From the NCBI GenBank assembly GCA_903813345.2, contig CAIIXF020000003.1, forward strand, positions 24,753,248 to 24,817,247: a DNA stretch of 64,000 nt. The letters run 5' to 3'. Made by a program: the position numbers and the translations under genes. Below are positions 1 through 12,712 of the stretch, piece after piece. This stretch comes from Owenia fusiformis. Its lineage: Eukaryota > Annelida > Polychaeta > Sabellida > Oweniidae. The notes below the pieces were generated by a model that was not told where the DNA came from, made no database searches, and worked only from the letters and a program-made list of their open reading frames with translations. Every line of letters starts with the position of its first letter. The first letter of the stretch is position 1.

Positions 1-2305
1 GGTCGAACCTTTGTATGTGATCTATAGTGAATATCTAGAGCACTTCTGCAGGCAAATGTTTTCATACAGATGTTACAGGTTGTGGATGACTTAAGGGTAT
101 CATACGGGTGGGTCATGGGGATACCATGATCTAGGGGGCTCCCTGAAACATCAGAGTTGAAGCTCTCATTTGTTGCATGACTGTTGGTTGGGGATTGCTC
201 TCTGGATCTGGATCTGAAGGGGGACCTTCTTGGAGATGGTGCTAAGTTATCTTCTACATTATCATCAGAGATTGGAGAGTGTGCTCTCTCACCATTTGAG
301 AGTCGTTTGTTGTTGTTGTCTAAGTGCTTGTTGTCGCTATGGTGATAAGAACTAGGGGAGTGGTTGAAGTGGTGTCCATGTGCGGAGTGAACTTTGGGTG
401 GTTTGGCGGGACTTACAGCACTGACCGCTTTGACACGTTCTTCAAGTGCAGCAAGAGAGGTAGAGAAACTAGGCATCATACCAGAGGTAGCCAACATGTT
501 ATGTTGTCCTGGCAAGAAAGGACTCCCAAGGCCTGCAAAGGGGTTATGCCCAAATGGATACATCGGGAATTCTCCAGGGAATCCCATATGGGGAAAGGGA
601 TATCTCTCGGGCAATGCTGGGTGATGATTTGGTTTTTTCTCATCTTTGGCTTCACGTTCTGTAGAAGGGGATCTTCTGTCACGTTTATTGGCACTGTTGT
701 CTTCATCATCAAATTTTTCATGCTTTGATTCAGAAAGGTGATGTTCCCTGTCATGATTACCATGGTGTTTTCTTTCATGATTACCATGCTGTTCCCGGTC
801 ATGGTTACCATGGTCTTCCTTCTCATGACTAGCATGTTGATCCCTTTCCCTACTACCATGACGTTCTCGATCATGACTGCTATGATATTCTCTATCATGA
901 CTGCTGTGATATTCCCTATCATGGTTTACGAGGGAGAGTGGTGTATCTCCTTGGCGTGGAGATCTATCATGTATCACGAGTGATGTAGGTTGTTCATCAC
1001 ATGACCCTCTACGACGTAAATCTTCAGAGTGTACCGACTGGCGATCTTTTTCAGAATCTTCATGATCTTCTTGGCTTTTGGGTAGACTATGGCTTCTTTC
1101 ACTTTCCATTTCCAACATCATTTTTCTTTCCATTTCGCTCTTGATGAACCTTTCCCTTTCTCTTATTAGTCGTTCCCTCTCATAATTCAGAGCTGCTTCT
1201 GAGTCAGATCTTGGAGAACGAAGTTCACGAGACTCACGACGTTCATGGTCATTTGGAGATTCAAGTTCATCATCATCTTCAGTTGATCTCTTTGGCTTAC
1301 TCAGGTCTAATTCTCCACCAGGGGCCATATGAGGGTTTGGCAGTTGATAGAATGGATGCCCTGTCATCATGGGTTGCTTCAGGTGTTCCATTTGTTTCGC
1401 GAACATCTCGGAGGTAGCCTGCTCAGTGTGTATGCGTATATGTTGTTGGAGAACAAGGGCATTGGTGAACTGCTTGTGGCATACAGGGCATTGATGCATC
1501 ATTCTCATTGGTGGCTTGGCACGGTGAACCCCCATGTGGGTTTTCAGGTTCCCTTTGGTGGTGAATGCACGACCACAGATTTTACACTTGAATGGACGCT
1601 CGCCAGTGTGGATCCGATAGTGCATCTGAAGGGCACTCTTACAACTGAGGATTCTATGACAAATAGCACACTGGTTAGGATCTGAGAGTTTTTGTTCAAT
1701 GTTCTCTACAAGTTGTTGAAGCTTGGAGGTCTCCGATTTTGAGCACTCCATATACTGCTCCATGGGATCTTCAACCTGCGAGGGAGGAAGGATTGAGAGA
1801 CGCTGAGGGAAAAACATTGGATCAAATGGCATCGGTGGTATCATATGTGGCAGGGGGCCAATCGTACTGGGGATAGGAATTGTGGGAGTCATTGATGATG
1901 TCAAATTAGTTGATGTTGCTAGCGATGCAGACACATTACTCAACCTCTCTAGTGGTCCTAGAGATGATTTTGGTGGATCAGAATGAGGTTTCATATCAAA
2001 ATTTTCCCTTTTCTCATTTTCATGGGGAGATTCGGAGAAATATCGCTCATCATCAGACATATTCTCATTCTCGAGATCTGGCGAAACTGACCTTGACCTT
2101 TGGGGAGATGGGGCCATTTCTGAAATTGGACCACCAGGTGGCATCATAGGTATTGGTTTGTCGTATTTGTCAAGATGTTCAGGAACTGGGTTAGGATTCA
2201 TACGGAGATGAGGGTACTTCATTCTATGACGCGAGAAGTGAACTTTAAGGTTGCCTTTGGTTGAGAAGCGATTGTGGCAGACATTGCATTTGTAGGGTCT
2301 TTCTC
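1..2305 (-). CDS. sall: Spalt/Sal-like zinc-finger protein, coding exon 4 (partial; finger clusters)
   Basis: The exon is open from acceptor TTTTCAG|GAGAAAG to the window edge (residues 402-1169) with no stop. It starts with the second finger of pair 1, C408/C411/H424/H428, carrying the spalt signature [10 protein letters not shown], then [17 protein letters not shown]. The central three-finger cluster follows: C614/C617/H630/H634, C642/C645/H658/H662 ([10 protein letters not shown]) and C674/C677/H690/H694 ([14 protein letters not shown]). Next are an ELDLSKPK segment, an Arg/Glu-rich charged region, a His-rich octapeptide repeat (863-924), a Pro/Gly-rich stretch and an Ser/Arg-rich stretch. 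The first finger of the last pair is [21 protein letters not shown] (C1145/C1148/H1161/H1165). The expected second finger and C-terminus lie outside. These finger pairs bind AT-rich DNA in the family. Confidence 0.96.
738..923 (-). repeat. In-frame 24-bp coding minisatellite (HDREYHSS-type octapeptides)
   Basis: Eight consecutive 24-bp units inside exon 4 encode variants of H-D-R-E-x-H-x-[10 protein letters not shown] twice, [40 protein letters not shown] and a final HDREHH. The period is a multiple of three and the frame is kept. The peptide is strongly charged, low-complexity and probably disordered. It lies between the central and last finger clusters. I know of no such repeat in vertebrate SALL proteins; that it is lineage-specific is inference. 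Confidence 0.9.
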
Positions 2306-2528
2306 CTGAAAATACAGAAAGGAAGAACCATTGAAATAACAAATATACATGAATATATTATCCATTATAATCTATTGAAATACATGTAATATGGGATTGA
2401 CAATTAAAACAAATACATGTACATGTTACAAATATATGTACATGTTGCAAATATATGTACATGAATATATCTAATATGGGTAGACATTTATGGGTAATAA
2501 AATCATCAGAGTCTATTATTCAACTCAG

Positions 2529-2624
2529 TAGTCTTGCATCAAGTCTTTGAACACTCCTTATTTTTACTTCACCTCCAAATATATATAGGGGGGGGGGTCA
2601 CAATTAGGGCTTGGAGCAAAACTA
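2529..2624. mobile_element. Short TA-ended inverted-repeat element, copy 1
   Basis: The left end TAGTCTTGCATCAAG pairs with the right end CTTGGAGCAAAACTA read in reverse complement (TAGTTTTGCTCCAAG). The 96-bp body includes a G9 run. The ends begin and finish with TA, as expected for elements that duplicate a TA target. It has no coding capacity. Two more copies share the ends (3257-3339 and 47490-47577). Confidence 0.6.
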
Positions 2625-3256
2625 CCAAATAATCAATGAAGTTTGATTCAAGGGAAAGAAGGTAAGCCTAAGAAGTGAACTTTCACAATAATAATATAAC
2701 AATAATGAATGTAATTTGTGGTGAGTTACATGATGACATAATATTCAATATATTAGATGTCTCAACATGAAATATGGGCATCGACTCTTTAATTTATTCT
2801 ACAAATAGGATTATACTTAGAAATATCTATGTATTATATCTTATAATTATCCCTCAGAAGGGCTAAACCCTTTATCAATTTCTGAATGCTGTCTTAATTA
2901 GGCCCACTTTCCCTTCCATATATTATATTAATATCTTAATATCTATGTAGTGTTGAAAATAATTATTATGAGAATGATAGAATAATACATGAATAACTTA
3001 ATGAACAGATTAAGGTAGATTGTTTTATTTTCCTAGTGTTTCCATGGTAATAATTTTTGAAAGGTGTTAACAAGAAAGATTGGTTAAGGTTTGAGGATTT
3101 AGGACTAATGATGATAAGTTGCTTTGTGGAATTATTGTAATTTGCAAATATGGCTTACATATGATATCAGTATATTATATCAGATAATGTTCTCAAGTTG
3201 AGCATGCCATCTTTAACAGTAGGTATGGCCTTAGAGTTTATGTTTGCACTGTATGT

Positions 3257-3339
3257 TAGTCTTGTGTTAAGATCTTAGCCTCTCCCCATTCTCTAAAACA
3301 CTGGGTGGGGGAAATAGAAAGGATCTTGATGCAAGACTA
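3257..3339. mobile_element. Short TA-ended inverted-repeat element, copy 2
   Basis: Left TAGTCTTGTGTTAAGATC and right GATCTTGATGCAAGACTA form imperfect terminal inverted repeats over 83 bp. The right half (AAACACTGGGTG... then GATCTTGATGCAAGACTA) aligns by eye with the right half of the copy at 47490-47577, which supports common origin rather than chance palindromes. Confidence 0.65.
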
Positions 3340-4469
3340 TCGATATATATATATATATTTTTTTTATTTATACCAATTTAACACATCTACATATACAGTA
3401 CATTGAACATCAACGTTAAAAATCCAAAAGAAAATTTGGTCAATTGAGAATCTGTCCATGTCAATAAATTAAGGATTGTCTCAGATGTATAACTGTGCAT
3501 TATAATACTATGCATTACCATGGATTATTGCACAGTCTGTGATGGCACTGTGCATTATACTGTTCTTCAACCTCCTTGGAAGTGCTTTCACTTATATTAG
3601 AACTAGAAATGCTTGAATCTTCATCAAAAACTCCTCTTAAGTTACGCCTTGAAGGAACCTCTCTTTGAGATTCCCTTTATGATAATTATGATCTGAAGAA
3701 CTTCCACATAATAACGATCAAAGGAATTTGCGTACTTGCGGAATATTATTTAAAAAATCAAGATATTTAATAGTATTAATTCATACATACGTATAATATA
3801 TTAGAAACTTTGATGTCTATTAATCTGCTTGTATAGCATTGGAGAAATTTAATATACGACATCTTGATAACACTCAAATGATACCTAAGGTGCTTTTAAT
3901 GAATTTAGATCTTGACTGTACAAATAATTCTTATCATTTTTTGCCAAATATTCCGCTCCGAGGTATTATTCCCAACAGATTGATGAGTTAATCTTGTTAG
4001 AGTCTTAATTGTTGGAGGCTAAATCCAAAAATGCAAAAAATCGAAATTAAAAGTGTTGAAAAACCACCATAACTGAATCTAAAAGGGAAAGATGATTTCA
4101 TATTCAGATTATAAATTGATGTGGCTTTTTGTGATGTGTTTTTGTATGAATTAATCATGTAATTTGAAAGTAAAATCAACTTAAGTGTTTTCATTAACTT
4201 TAAGGGTTTCAATGAGCATTGACCGATGAGATGAGAGATGACATGGGCAAATTCTGAATATGATTTCTGATTTTCATTTTAACTAATATATACCTTTTTA
4301 ATACAACCATGATTGGCCAAGAAATGTAACGAAAGATTAACACAACACAATAAAAAGAGCAAGAACTCAGCTTGAATATATTGAAAAATCATGAACTATT
4401 TTTTTTGGCTGGCAAATTAATTAAAAAATTTGAAAATATTTCTCAGGAGGTTTTTACACTCCCAAAGAA

Positions 4470-4527
4470 CAATATATGACTCTGATGTCAATATATGACT
4501 CTGATGTCAATATATGACTCTGATGTC
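4470..4527. repeat. Three-copy 19-bp tandem repeat
   Basis: Three identical direct copies of CAATATATGACTCTGATGT run in tandem in intron 3. No coding or regulatory role is evident. Confidence 0.85.
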
Positions 4528-7500
4528 ATTAACAGACAAAGATCAAGAAAATTGCAAAGTTCGTATTGTCAAGTGCATGTCAATAACAAATATACTGTGT
4601 TATTTCTACCCAGTTTCATAAAAAATATTAATTACAAGTCTGGAAGATCAATGGAGTAAACTCCCAAAAGATTTCATTCAAGTTCTTCATATTTCTCTCA
4701 ATTTCTCTCCAAAATTTGAAGAAAGGTCGTCAGTTTCTTGAAATTTTATACAAAGTAGAGTATCAGTTTTATGATTATTGAGTTTAAGTCTTGTCAATTC
4801 CTCTATTTTGATGTAAATCTGAAGAGGAATTTCCATGATAATAATGTGCTTTTATTACAGGGATAACCAAATGGTAGGGTAGCCCCTTTAAATATTTAAT
4901 CCAGAGTATGTTTTTGCATGATGTATTACCTTAGAATGATATGGAATAAAGCTCGTTTGTTGAAGGAAACGTCATCTTAATAATATATAATAATAAGCAA
5001 TGTTAAATAATTGAACATTTCTTGTCATTTTGATTGTGAATATTCTGATCTATGATGAGGAAAAAAGCATCTTGAAAATTCTGTTCATTTACTTTTTTTG
5101 ATTAGTTCTCCCTTCATAAAAACCTTTGATTATTCCCCAAACCCTGGGATATAACTATGGGATAAAATTCATATCTTACTCAAACTAAGATGATTCACAT
5201 GTGATGTTTTTCTCTCGTTTCTATAATTGAGCTTCGGAGATTGGTCAAGAATTATGGTTATTACAAGGGGGCTTAACAGCAATGTAAGGGATCTTAATAA
5301 AGAGATTTCTCAATCAAAGAAGGAATTAATACACAAATATATGGCAACATTAAAGACAGGATCTAACTGAAAAATTTGATTTAAGAAGACAAAAAATTAA
5401 ATTGAGCCATTCTAGCAAAAAAGCAAAACAACATACCCTTCAATATTGGAAGAATTTATGTATTAATACATATACCCAAATTAATAAATTTGATCAATAA
5501 TCTAAACTATCCAAAATACAACACTAAATATAATATATGTACATTGTATATTATTTTCATATTAATTTATTGACATCAAATTAATGGATATTTCTAGAAA
5601 GGGTACCATCATGTTCTATTGTATTTTGTATTCAAGTCCTGCATGGTCAAAATCAAGTCTCAATTAGTTAGCACGTAAATAATTCCGCCAGACAGGACTT
5701 AATAAGCACAAATCAAAAATACAAGATGGACGCTACTGAATCTGCCTCGTAATTTAGACATCGTGAAATGGTTTTAATCTTCAAGGAAAATCACTCCCAT
5801 TTGATCGCAGTTTATTTCAGTAAAGCATTAGAGAAGGGGAAATGTATAATCTTTTAAGATGTCTCTATAACTACGATTTCAAACATTTTTGCTTATTGAA
5901 AGTCAGATTGTCCAGTAAAAAAGCTTGAATTATTACCGAAGGGAAAGTAACTAGGGCCATAAATCACACAATGAAATTAAAAAGGGGAAATATCTTTTAC
6001 TTTGTAAAACCCTATACAGCAGTATCAAAGAAAATGAGAGGGAAGATTACTTGAATAATTCTTTCCAAATCATAATGGTTTTTGTTCAGTGAACCCTATG
6101 CTGTTTTACATTAATGACACAAATAATTCTCAGATTTGAGTCATTTTCCGATCTCATTTCTGTAATTTGATATCCATACATCAAATAACCGCAAAAAAAG
6201 ATTTGAAAAATCAAACAATAATAAAACAGAATTTATCTTTTAACCAGATTGCTCTATCTTTTCCATAAAAATAAACAATATCTGAAAATATGCAGAAAAA
6301 AACGTTTCAGTGCATACATATGACACGTTAAGCTTCATCCAGAAAAACAAGGATTTCTGAGTTTACGCCCGGAGCCAAAATATCACATAATTATCTTTCA
6401 TTTTTACTGACGCATCTGTCTAGATTTTGATGTTCGTTTAGCTCATAGATCTTATGCATGTCAAAAACCATCTCATAAAAAAGTAAAATACGATACCTGT
6501 TGGGGACTTCAGATGTCATGGTAGACATTAAATATCAAGCAGTAATTAATTGTACGACCTTTCAGAAAGAAAATGTCGACATCATACTTTTAACACGTTC
6601 ATCATATATTGATCATGTTTGAGTTATAAGTGTGAATTTGAATCTCATCTCCGGGGTGAAAACTCATGCTCCTTGGACTAAATCCAACTAATAAATGGTA
6701 CACGATGCATCATGTGTTATTTGTATAATAATAGGGAAATCTGCCAATTTAGAACATAAATCAATCAGCATATGTTAGACCACTTGAGTAAAATATTTGT
6801 TACATAGCTTTCCAATTTCCAGCTCTCTGTGTTTAAAATTGAAATTTGTTTAAATGCAGTCAAGGAAGGTAAAACTACAACATAGCTCAAACTAAAAAAA
6901 TTTTTTTTAAACCACTTGTCGTTTAGGATATAACATCATAATAATGACCAAGAAGGCAATTAAAGATACAAAGCAATGTACAAACTGATTTATCGTAAAT
7001 GTAGGTCGTACTATAATATATAATATAATGATGATTGTACAATGAATCTTTTAGAAAATCTGAACCAACCAGAGGAACGGGAAAACCAGTGACAGAATTG
7101 TCACCATATTTGTTCTAAGAATATTTCACAGAGTTATTTTAAGAATGTGTGCAATTGGTCCAGCTATACCACATTTGACATTGAATGGCACACATTATAT
7201 TTGCAGTGCAGTGGCAAAAAGTGAAATATGTTCTGGTATCATAGAGTTTAATCCGCTCTTATTAGCAGATGTAAAGATGGAGATCTTCATAACTTCATAA
7301 TAATAAGCATGAATATAAGAAATTCTGTCATTCTTATTGAATCTTTCGTCATACCATATTGAATCTATTTCTTCCCAAGAATTTTTCCTATCCCAAGAAA
7401 AGATGTCATGAATGTTATATGTACTATACAATGTATACAATTCATTTTTACTTCTCAGAAAAATCACCGCTTTACTGTTTTTCACACAAGGTATTTATTT

Positions 7501-7558
7501 ATTAATCAAAAATTCAATCAATTATTAATTAATATTGTATAGTTAATTAATTGATTAC

Positions 7559-7702
7559 CTGTATGTGACCTGATATGGATTTCTAATGCCTTGTTACTAC
7601 TGAATACTTTGCCGCAGTATTTACAACGATGGCGGAAGAATGGGTCATCGGGCGTAAATCGGTTAGTCTCAATACCAAAAAGGTTTACATTTGGCGGTTT
7701 GC
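7559..7702 (-). CDS. sall: Spalt/Sal-like zinc-finger protein, coding exon 3 (first C2H2 finger)
   Basis: This 144-nt exon has acceptor TTTTTTCAG|GCAAAC and donor ACA G|GTAATC, phase 1 at both ends. It encodes residues 354-401 and splits codon 402. It carries a complete C2H2 finger, [21 protein letters not shown], with C380, C383, H396 and H400, preceded by the DPFFRHRC lead-in seen before the first SALL finger pair. The intron that follows falls inside the Gly codon of the inter-finger linker HTGERPYKC, so the two fingers of one DNA-binding pair lie on exons about 5.3 kb apart. The exon is too short for ordinary ORF scans and was found from the finger motif and splice sites. The donor is weaker than consensus beyond GTAA. 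Confidence 0.95.
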
Positions 7703-10700
7703 CTGAAAAAATAGAAAATTGGAATTCAGAATTGAAATCATAATAGTTTAATTTTGATTAATATTGTTATTTTCTGTGCATTGGTTAAATTTTGTTAGTA
7801 TGATTTTATACGAAATTTCTATTTTCATAATTTAGTTAGTAATTGTTATAAATCGTTATAATAGTGATAATAAAAATTTGCAATGTGTGTCCTCTTGACA
7901 TACCAAAAATATGTCTTATATCGAACATATTTTTGAAACAAAGTATGCATTTAGAGTTATCAAAAAACCAACGAAACCAGATTAAGAGAAGTAATAAATT
8001 AAAGAACAAAAATTACATTTTAATTAAGCAAGATTGTGCTAGTGTACTAAAGCACTGAATTACTGGGCATTATTTTCAAAAACAAAACACCATAATCGCC
8101 AAATCATGACTTCAAATAATCGCTGGAAATACCACCACTATGTTGGAGTATGATGGGCATGCCACCAGGCACCCATGCAAAAAATACATGACACAAAAAT
8201 TTAATAATTTAAAGGTCATATACCTCTTACACATGTAAGTTGCATCTTTACATAATTCAGATTGTTAATTCTGTGTTCGTTAGCTTAATTTCCTTTAAAT
8301 TCCTCTAAATCTTGTTTTGTACCGTATTTTTCGATTAAAAATTAAAACGCAACTGTTTCAGCTAAATGCCACATTAATTTGCCACTCCATATGCAATTAT
8401 TTTTTACATTTATCTCTGAAATTCAATATAGTTGTATTTAGGGTCACTTATTTTCAAACAAAATGCTTATTATTTCCGATGACTTTTAATTGGACCTAGC
8501 AGATGTTTATTTTTTCTTGAAAACCTCCAAACCTCAGATACTTGTTAAATACCGTAACTGCAATTGAGATGTAAAAAACCTTGCTAAGTTGTTCCGTTAT
8601 TTCCATAATTAATACTTATGTTTTTTTTCAGATTCCTTTTATAATAAGCACTTATAGAACTATATTTATTCATATTGTTCATGAAGATATTTCCGACAAT
8701 TTCCTTTTGATATAATTGAATGTGCGTAATTTGTCTGTCAGGAATTCTCTATGCTCAGTGCATCTAGTTTATTGTTTTTTATTGTATAATTTCATAATAT
8801 TCTTCATATCATAAGGAACTAGGCTTGAAGAGAATACTTACTCCCCCCCCCCCTCCTTCAGATGCCCATGTGTATTATCAGGAACTGGACATTATTATGA
8901 AGACAAATTTTCTTCATTTTTTAAAATAAAAATCTTAATCTTCAAAAGATTCGTAACTCACAGTACGGAGAGTCTGAAGTGCACTTATTAACCCCAAATT
9001 TACCCCACACATCATAAACTTCAAAACTTCCTCTTTTATAGGCATATCAAAAATATACATTCCTAACCATAACCCCTTACTGTAGATTAAATATTTCTAA
9101 GATAAAACATTAAGTCATATAACACTAACAAAACAGAACAAATTAATTTTCTTTTATTTATCTTTAGGTATCTTTACAACTCAGAATTTATATTTTAATT
9201 ACTTAAAGATGAAGGACTATATTCTTTGATTGCAAAAAACTTACTCTTTGGCAGTCATATTTCTAATTAACATGGAATAAACAACATAAAATGTGTACCA
9301 ATATGCACTTAATGCTAGAAACTCTAAACCTTATCCAACATAAAAAACTTCAGTGGATGGGGTATATTGTGAAAGAATTCTGACAAAATCAAAACTAACA
9401 TTTCTCTAGATATTGTGATTTATATTTTGATAAAGTAAGGAGTCATAACTTTGATAGTATTAAGGAAGTATGAAATAATAAAATTATAGGTAATCTACCA
9501 CAAAATAAAGTTTATGACAATGTCGTATATTACTGTTCTCACATTTCCTCTGATTTGGTCAGATGGCCTTAAAATGTATATTGAACTTCCTTATTTGTTT
9601 AAATAAAATGAAATTTGACATATTCAGATTTATGACTAATACAATCAAGCAGAAAAGACATAAACTGACCCAGCCCAACAAAAAAAACATTGATCCTGAT
9701 TTCATGAATTTCATCATAATTCAGATTTCCCTAGATTTCTATATATATAAATGAATGCTTAATCAGTCTTGAATTTCATGCCATTCCATACTTATTCCTT
9801 GCATTCAACTTTGTTCCCATTCAGAAAACACAACCATGAAATTTCATAAATGGGCAAACTGATGACAAGGGAAAGGCTTCATATGTACCACATCAAATCT
9901 GAACAAATAAACAAAAGTGACAGAATATGTGATTAAAGCTACAGTTTTTCCACAACAAAATACTGTGCATGTATTATCTCTAGATAAGAACTATTTTATG
10001 TCCAATTTTGAAGGAATTTTGACATAAGTGTCAGATGAACATTTTGTGGCATTTTTGACTTTGATGCTATACCAGGTGCAATGACATGGTGGCCAAGTCT
10101 GAAGCCAAGAAATCGAAAGAAAAGAGTGAAAAGAAGAGAAAAAGATAGTCCAGATAAAAAATTGAAGACAGTATTAGAAAACCAGATTGGTTATTTGAAT
10201 TTTAGAAGAAGACCACGATGAGAGATCATGTCAGTCCTTCGATAATACTTTTTTAAGAAACAAGCTGAGCAACAGAATAGAATGGAAAGAAACAGTGTTG
10301 GCCAATTTGGGGATTTTGACTTCAATGTTTTGTGGTATATAATGCATGTAAAACAGAACACTGAAATGTCTCAATGTACAATATGAGCCATCAAAGAAAG
10401 AGTACAACAGTGTAGTTAAGAGACAATAAAATTCTAGCTAATGATTTAATTAGTGAAACATGGTCCAAGGTAGGCCAAAGAATGAGTTATTTGCTCATAC
10501 ACGAACATGTTTAGCCAGCACACTCATCATACCTTAATGTCCCACACTGACCAGTTTAAAAAGATATAAAACAAAAACTAGATACTAGGAATAAAGAAAG
10601 AATAACATGGTATACTTTGATCATTTAGTAGTCTCCCAGCCATATCTGCTTTCACATTAGTGAACGTTTTACATTTAATGAAATTAAAAATAAAAGTGAT

Positions 10701-10913
10701 CATGAGAACTAAAAGGTCTTCTAGTCATCAAGAGATACCACATTTAGACAGGTTCATATTTCAACTTAGTACAAAATACTTTTTGCACTTGTCTTGGATC
10801 AGTGCCTTGTTAAGCCACCCCCTCATTAAAGATTTGAATGGGGGGGGGGATAATGGACAGACATGCTGAGGAATGTCATAATGCCATATTGAGTGCATCT
10901 CTAACTGACAAAT

Positions 10914-10996
10914 TTATTTGATATCATGCTAAATATATTTGATGTCATGTTGAATATATTTGATGTCATGTTGAATGCATTTGACGTCAGGATGAA
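10914..10996. repeat. 21-bp tandem repeat, about four copies
   Basis: Units follow ATTTGATGTCATGTTGAATAT with small changes (ATCATGCTAAAT, GTCATGTTGAAT, GTCAGGATGAAT). Minor local duplication in intron 2. Confidence 0.8.
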
Positions 10997-12173
10997 TTCA
11001 TGAAATGAAACAAGAACAGATCATGCACTTAGCATCTTATAAACAAAATGTAATCCCATCATTATTACATCACCATGGAGATCATGAAGTCATCACCATG
11101 GAGACAGAGCAGAAAACATCCACCATAAATGTTTAGATTCTGAAGTAGCTACTCATAAGAAAATGTCAAACTTCTTCAAATTTCAAAGCTGTATAAAACC
11201 AGCTTCTCACAATATTTGCGCTGGATTGAAATACAAGTTATGTTATGAACATTTGTAATTCTATGAGCTGTAATTTTATCTTTATTTATTTTCAAAACTT
11301 GCTGATATCCCTTAACCTTCTGTCCCTTTGAACCCAATGTGTTGAAAATATAAAATTCTTGAAGTCAGTGGTTTAAAGAAATATTAGTCGCATAGGGAAA
11401 TATTTATATATGTAGCTCGTGGGCTTAAATAAACTCACTGGGTCATTTCAGTTAGAAGTTTATAATTGATTGAGAAATATATATACAAGGGGACTGTACC
11501 TACAAAATAACAACTACTGAACTTTTGTCACCATACTTCAGAAAAAGTGTGTATCATTACTTAGAGAACTTTTTTCTGTCTATTATTGAATAGTGAGTTC
11601 AAAACAATTGAAGCAAATTCCTAAACTGGTGATCATTTGATCAGTCTTCGGTGACGTATTTTCGATATCGCAGATTTAAAATGCATTGTTATATGCACAC
11701 ATACATACAGTTGAATTTGCTGCTTTTTCTTGTTATGAATTTTTCTTGTTATGAATCGTTAAAACGCAGACTCTTAATCATTTTTGAAAGGGCATTCTTG
11801 GCTCCAAGTTATAGTTAATTATCAGGACATCATGTAACGCAATATTTTTGTTTATTTCCAAATACTTTTTTCTGTGTATTTTTGACTCATATCAACAAAA
11901 AAAGTGAATTTTGATACAAGTTATAAATATGGTGTTAGGGCCTATAAAAGATTATAGAAATTTAGCAACCATCAAAGGGGTCTTATCAGGACCCCTTGAA
12001 GTCATATTAAATTTAATTAGTTAATTATTAGAAGCCTCTGGGCATTTCACTGATGTCTGATATCAGAATTTGTAAATATTCTCGGAATGTTTTCAAACCA
12101 TAAGCCTAGATCACATTTGTAAACTCTATGTTTACAGTTGTAAGATGCTATGATTACAACATTGAGAGGTTTT

Positions 12174-12712
12174 CCGAACATCAAATACTTTGAAATATGT
12201 TCAATACTTTGCCAGATGTTCAATACTTTGCCAGATATTAAATACTTTGCAAGATGTTAAATACTGTATAAAATTCTGAATACTTTGCAGACAGTTAAAT
12301 ACTTGCAATATGCTAGAAACTTATATGTGTTATATATAGTTTGTGATATGCTTGATATTTTGTAAAATGTTGAATACTGAATTACACTAAATACTTTGAA
12401 AGATGTTAAATACTATGTAATATGCTAGATACTGTGTAATATGCTAAATACTATGTAAGATGTTAAATACTATGTAAGATGTTAAATACTGTGTAATATG
12501 CTAAATACTATGTAAGATGTTAAATACTGTGTAATATGCTAAATACTTTGTAAGATGTTAAATACTGTGTAATATGCTAAATACTTTGTATTACTAACAT
12601 GTTAAATACTTTGTGATATGCTTAGATCTTTGTTAGATACTGTATTACATTCTAAATACTTTGCTAAGCTAAATACTTTGCAGTATGTTGAATACTGTGC
12701 AAGATGTCTAAT
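12174..12712. repeat. 19-bp minisatellite (AAATACTTTGTAAGATGTT-type)
   Basis: About 25 or more diverged units of a 19-bp motif occur; the central part (about 12366-12600) alternates two variants, AAATACTATGTAAGATGTT and AAATACTGTGTAATATGCT, giving a 38-bp higher-order period. The flanks are more decayed, so the centre expanded most recently. Confidence 0.9.

Larger units (their letters stand above)
2306..7558 (-). other. sall: Intron 3 of the sall gene
   Basis: A phase 1 intron with GT...AG ends on the minus strand that separates the two fingers of the first C2H2 pair. It holds two copies of a short TA-ended inverted-repeat element (2529-2624 and 3257-3339), a small tandem repeat at 4470-4527 and an (AT)n/T-rich tract near 3342-3370. 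The rest is AT-rich sequence with short homopolymers; I see no further exon or RNA gene in it. Confidence 0.9.

Noticed and set aside
324-2149. Plus-strand and off-frame minus-strand open frames over sall exon 4 (for example 324-728, 476-922, 738-983, 1329-1685, 1910-2149)
   Set aside because: They are shadows of the continuous minus-strand spalt frame, which has recognisable fingers and splice sites; the shadows match no protein family.
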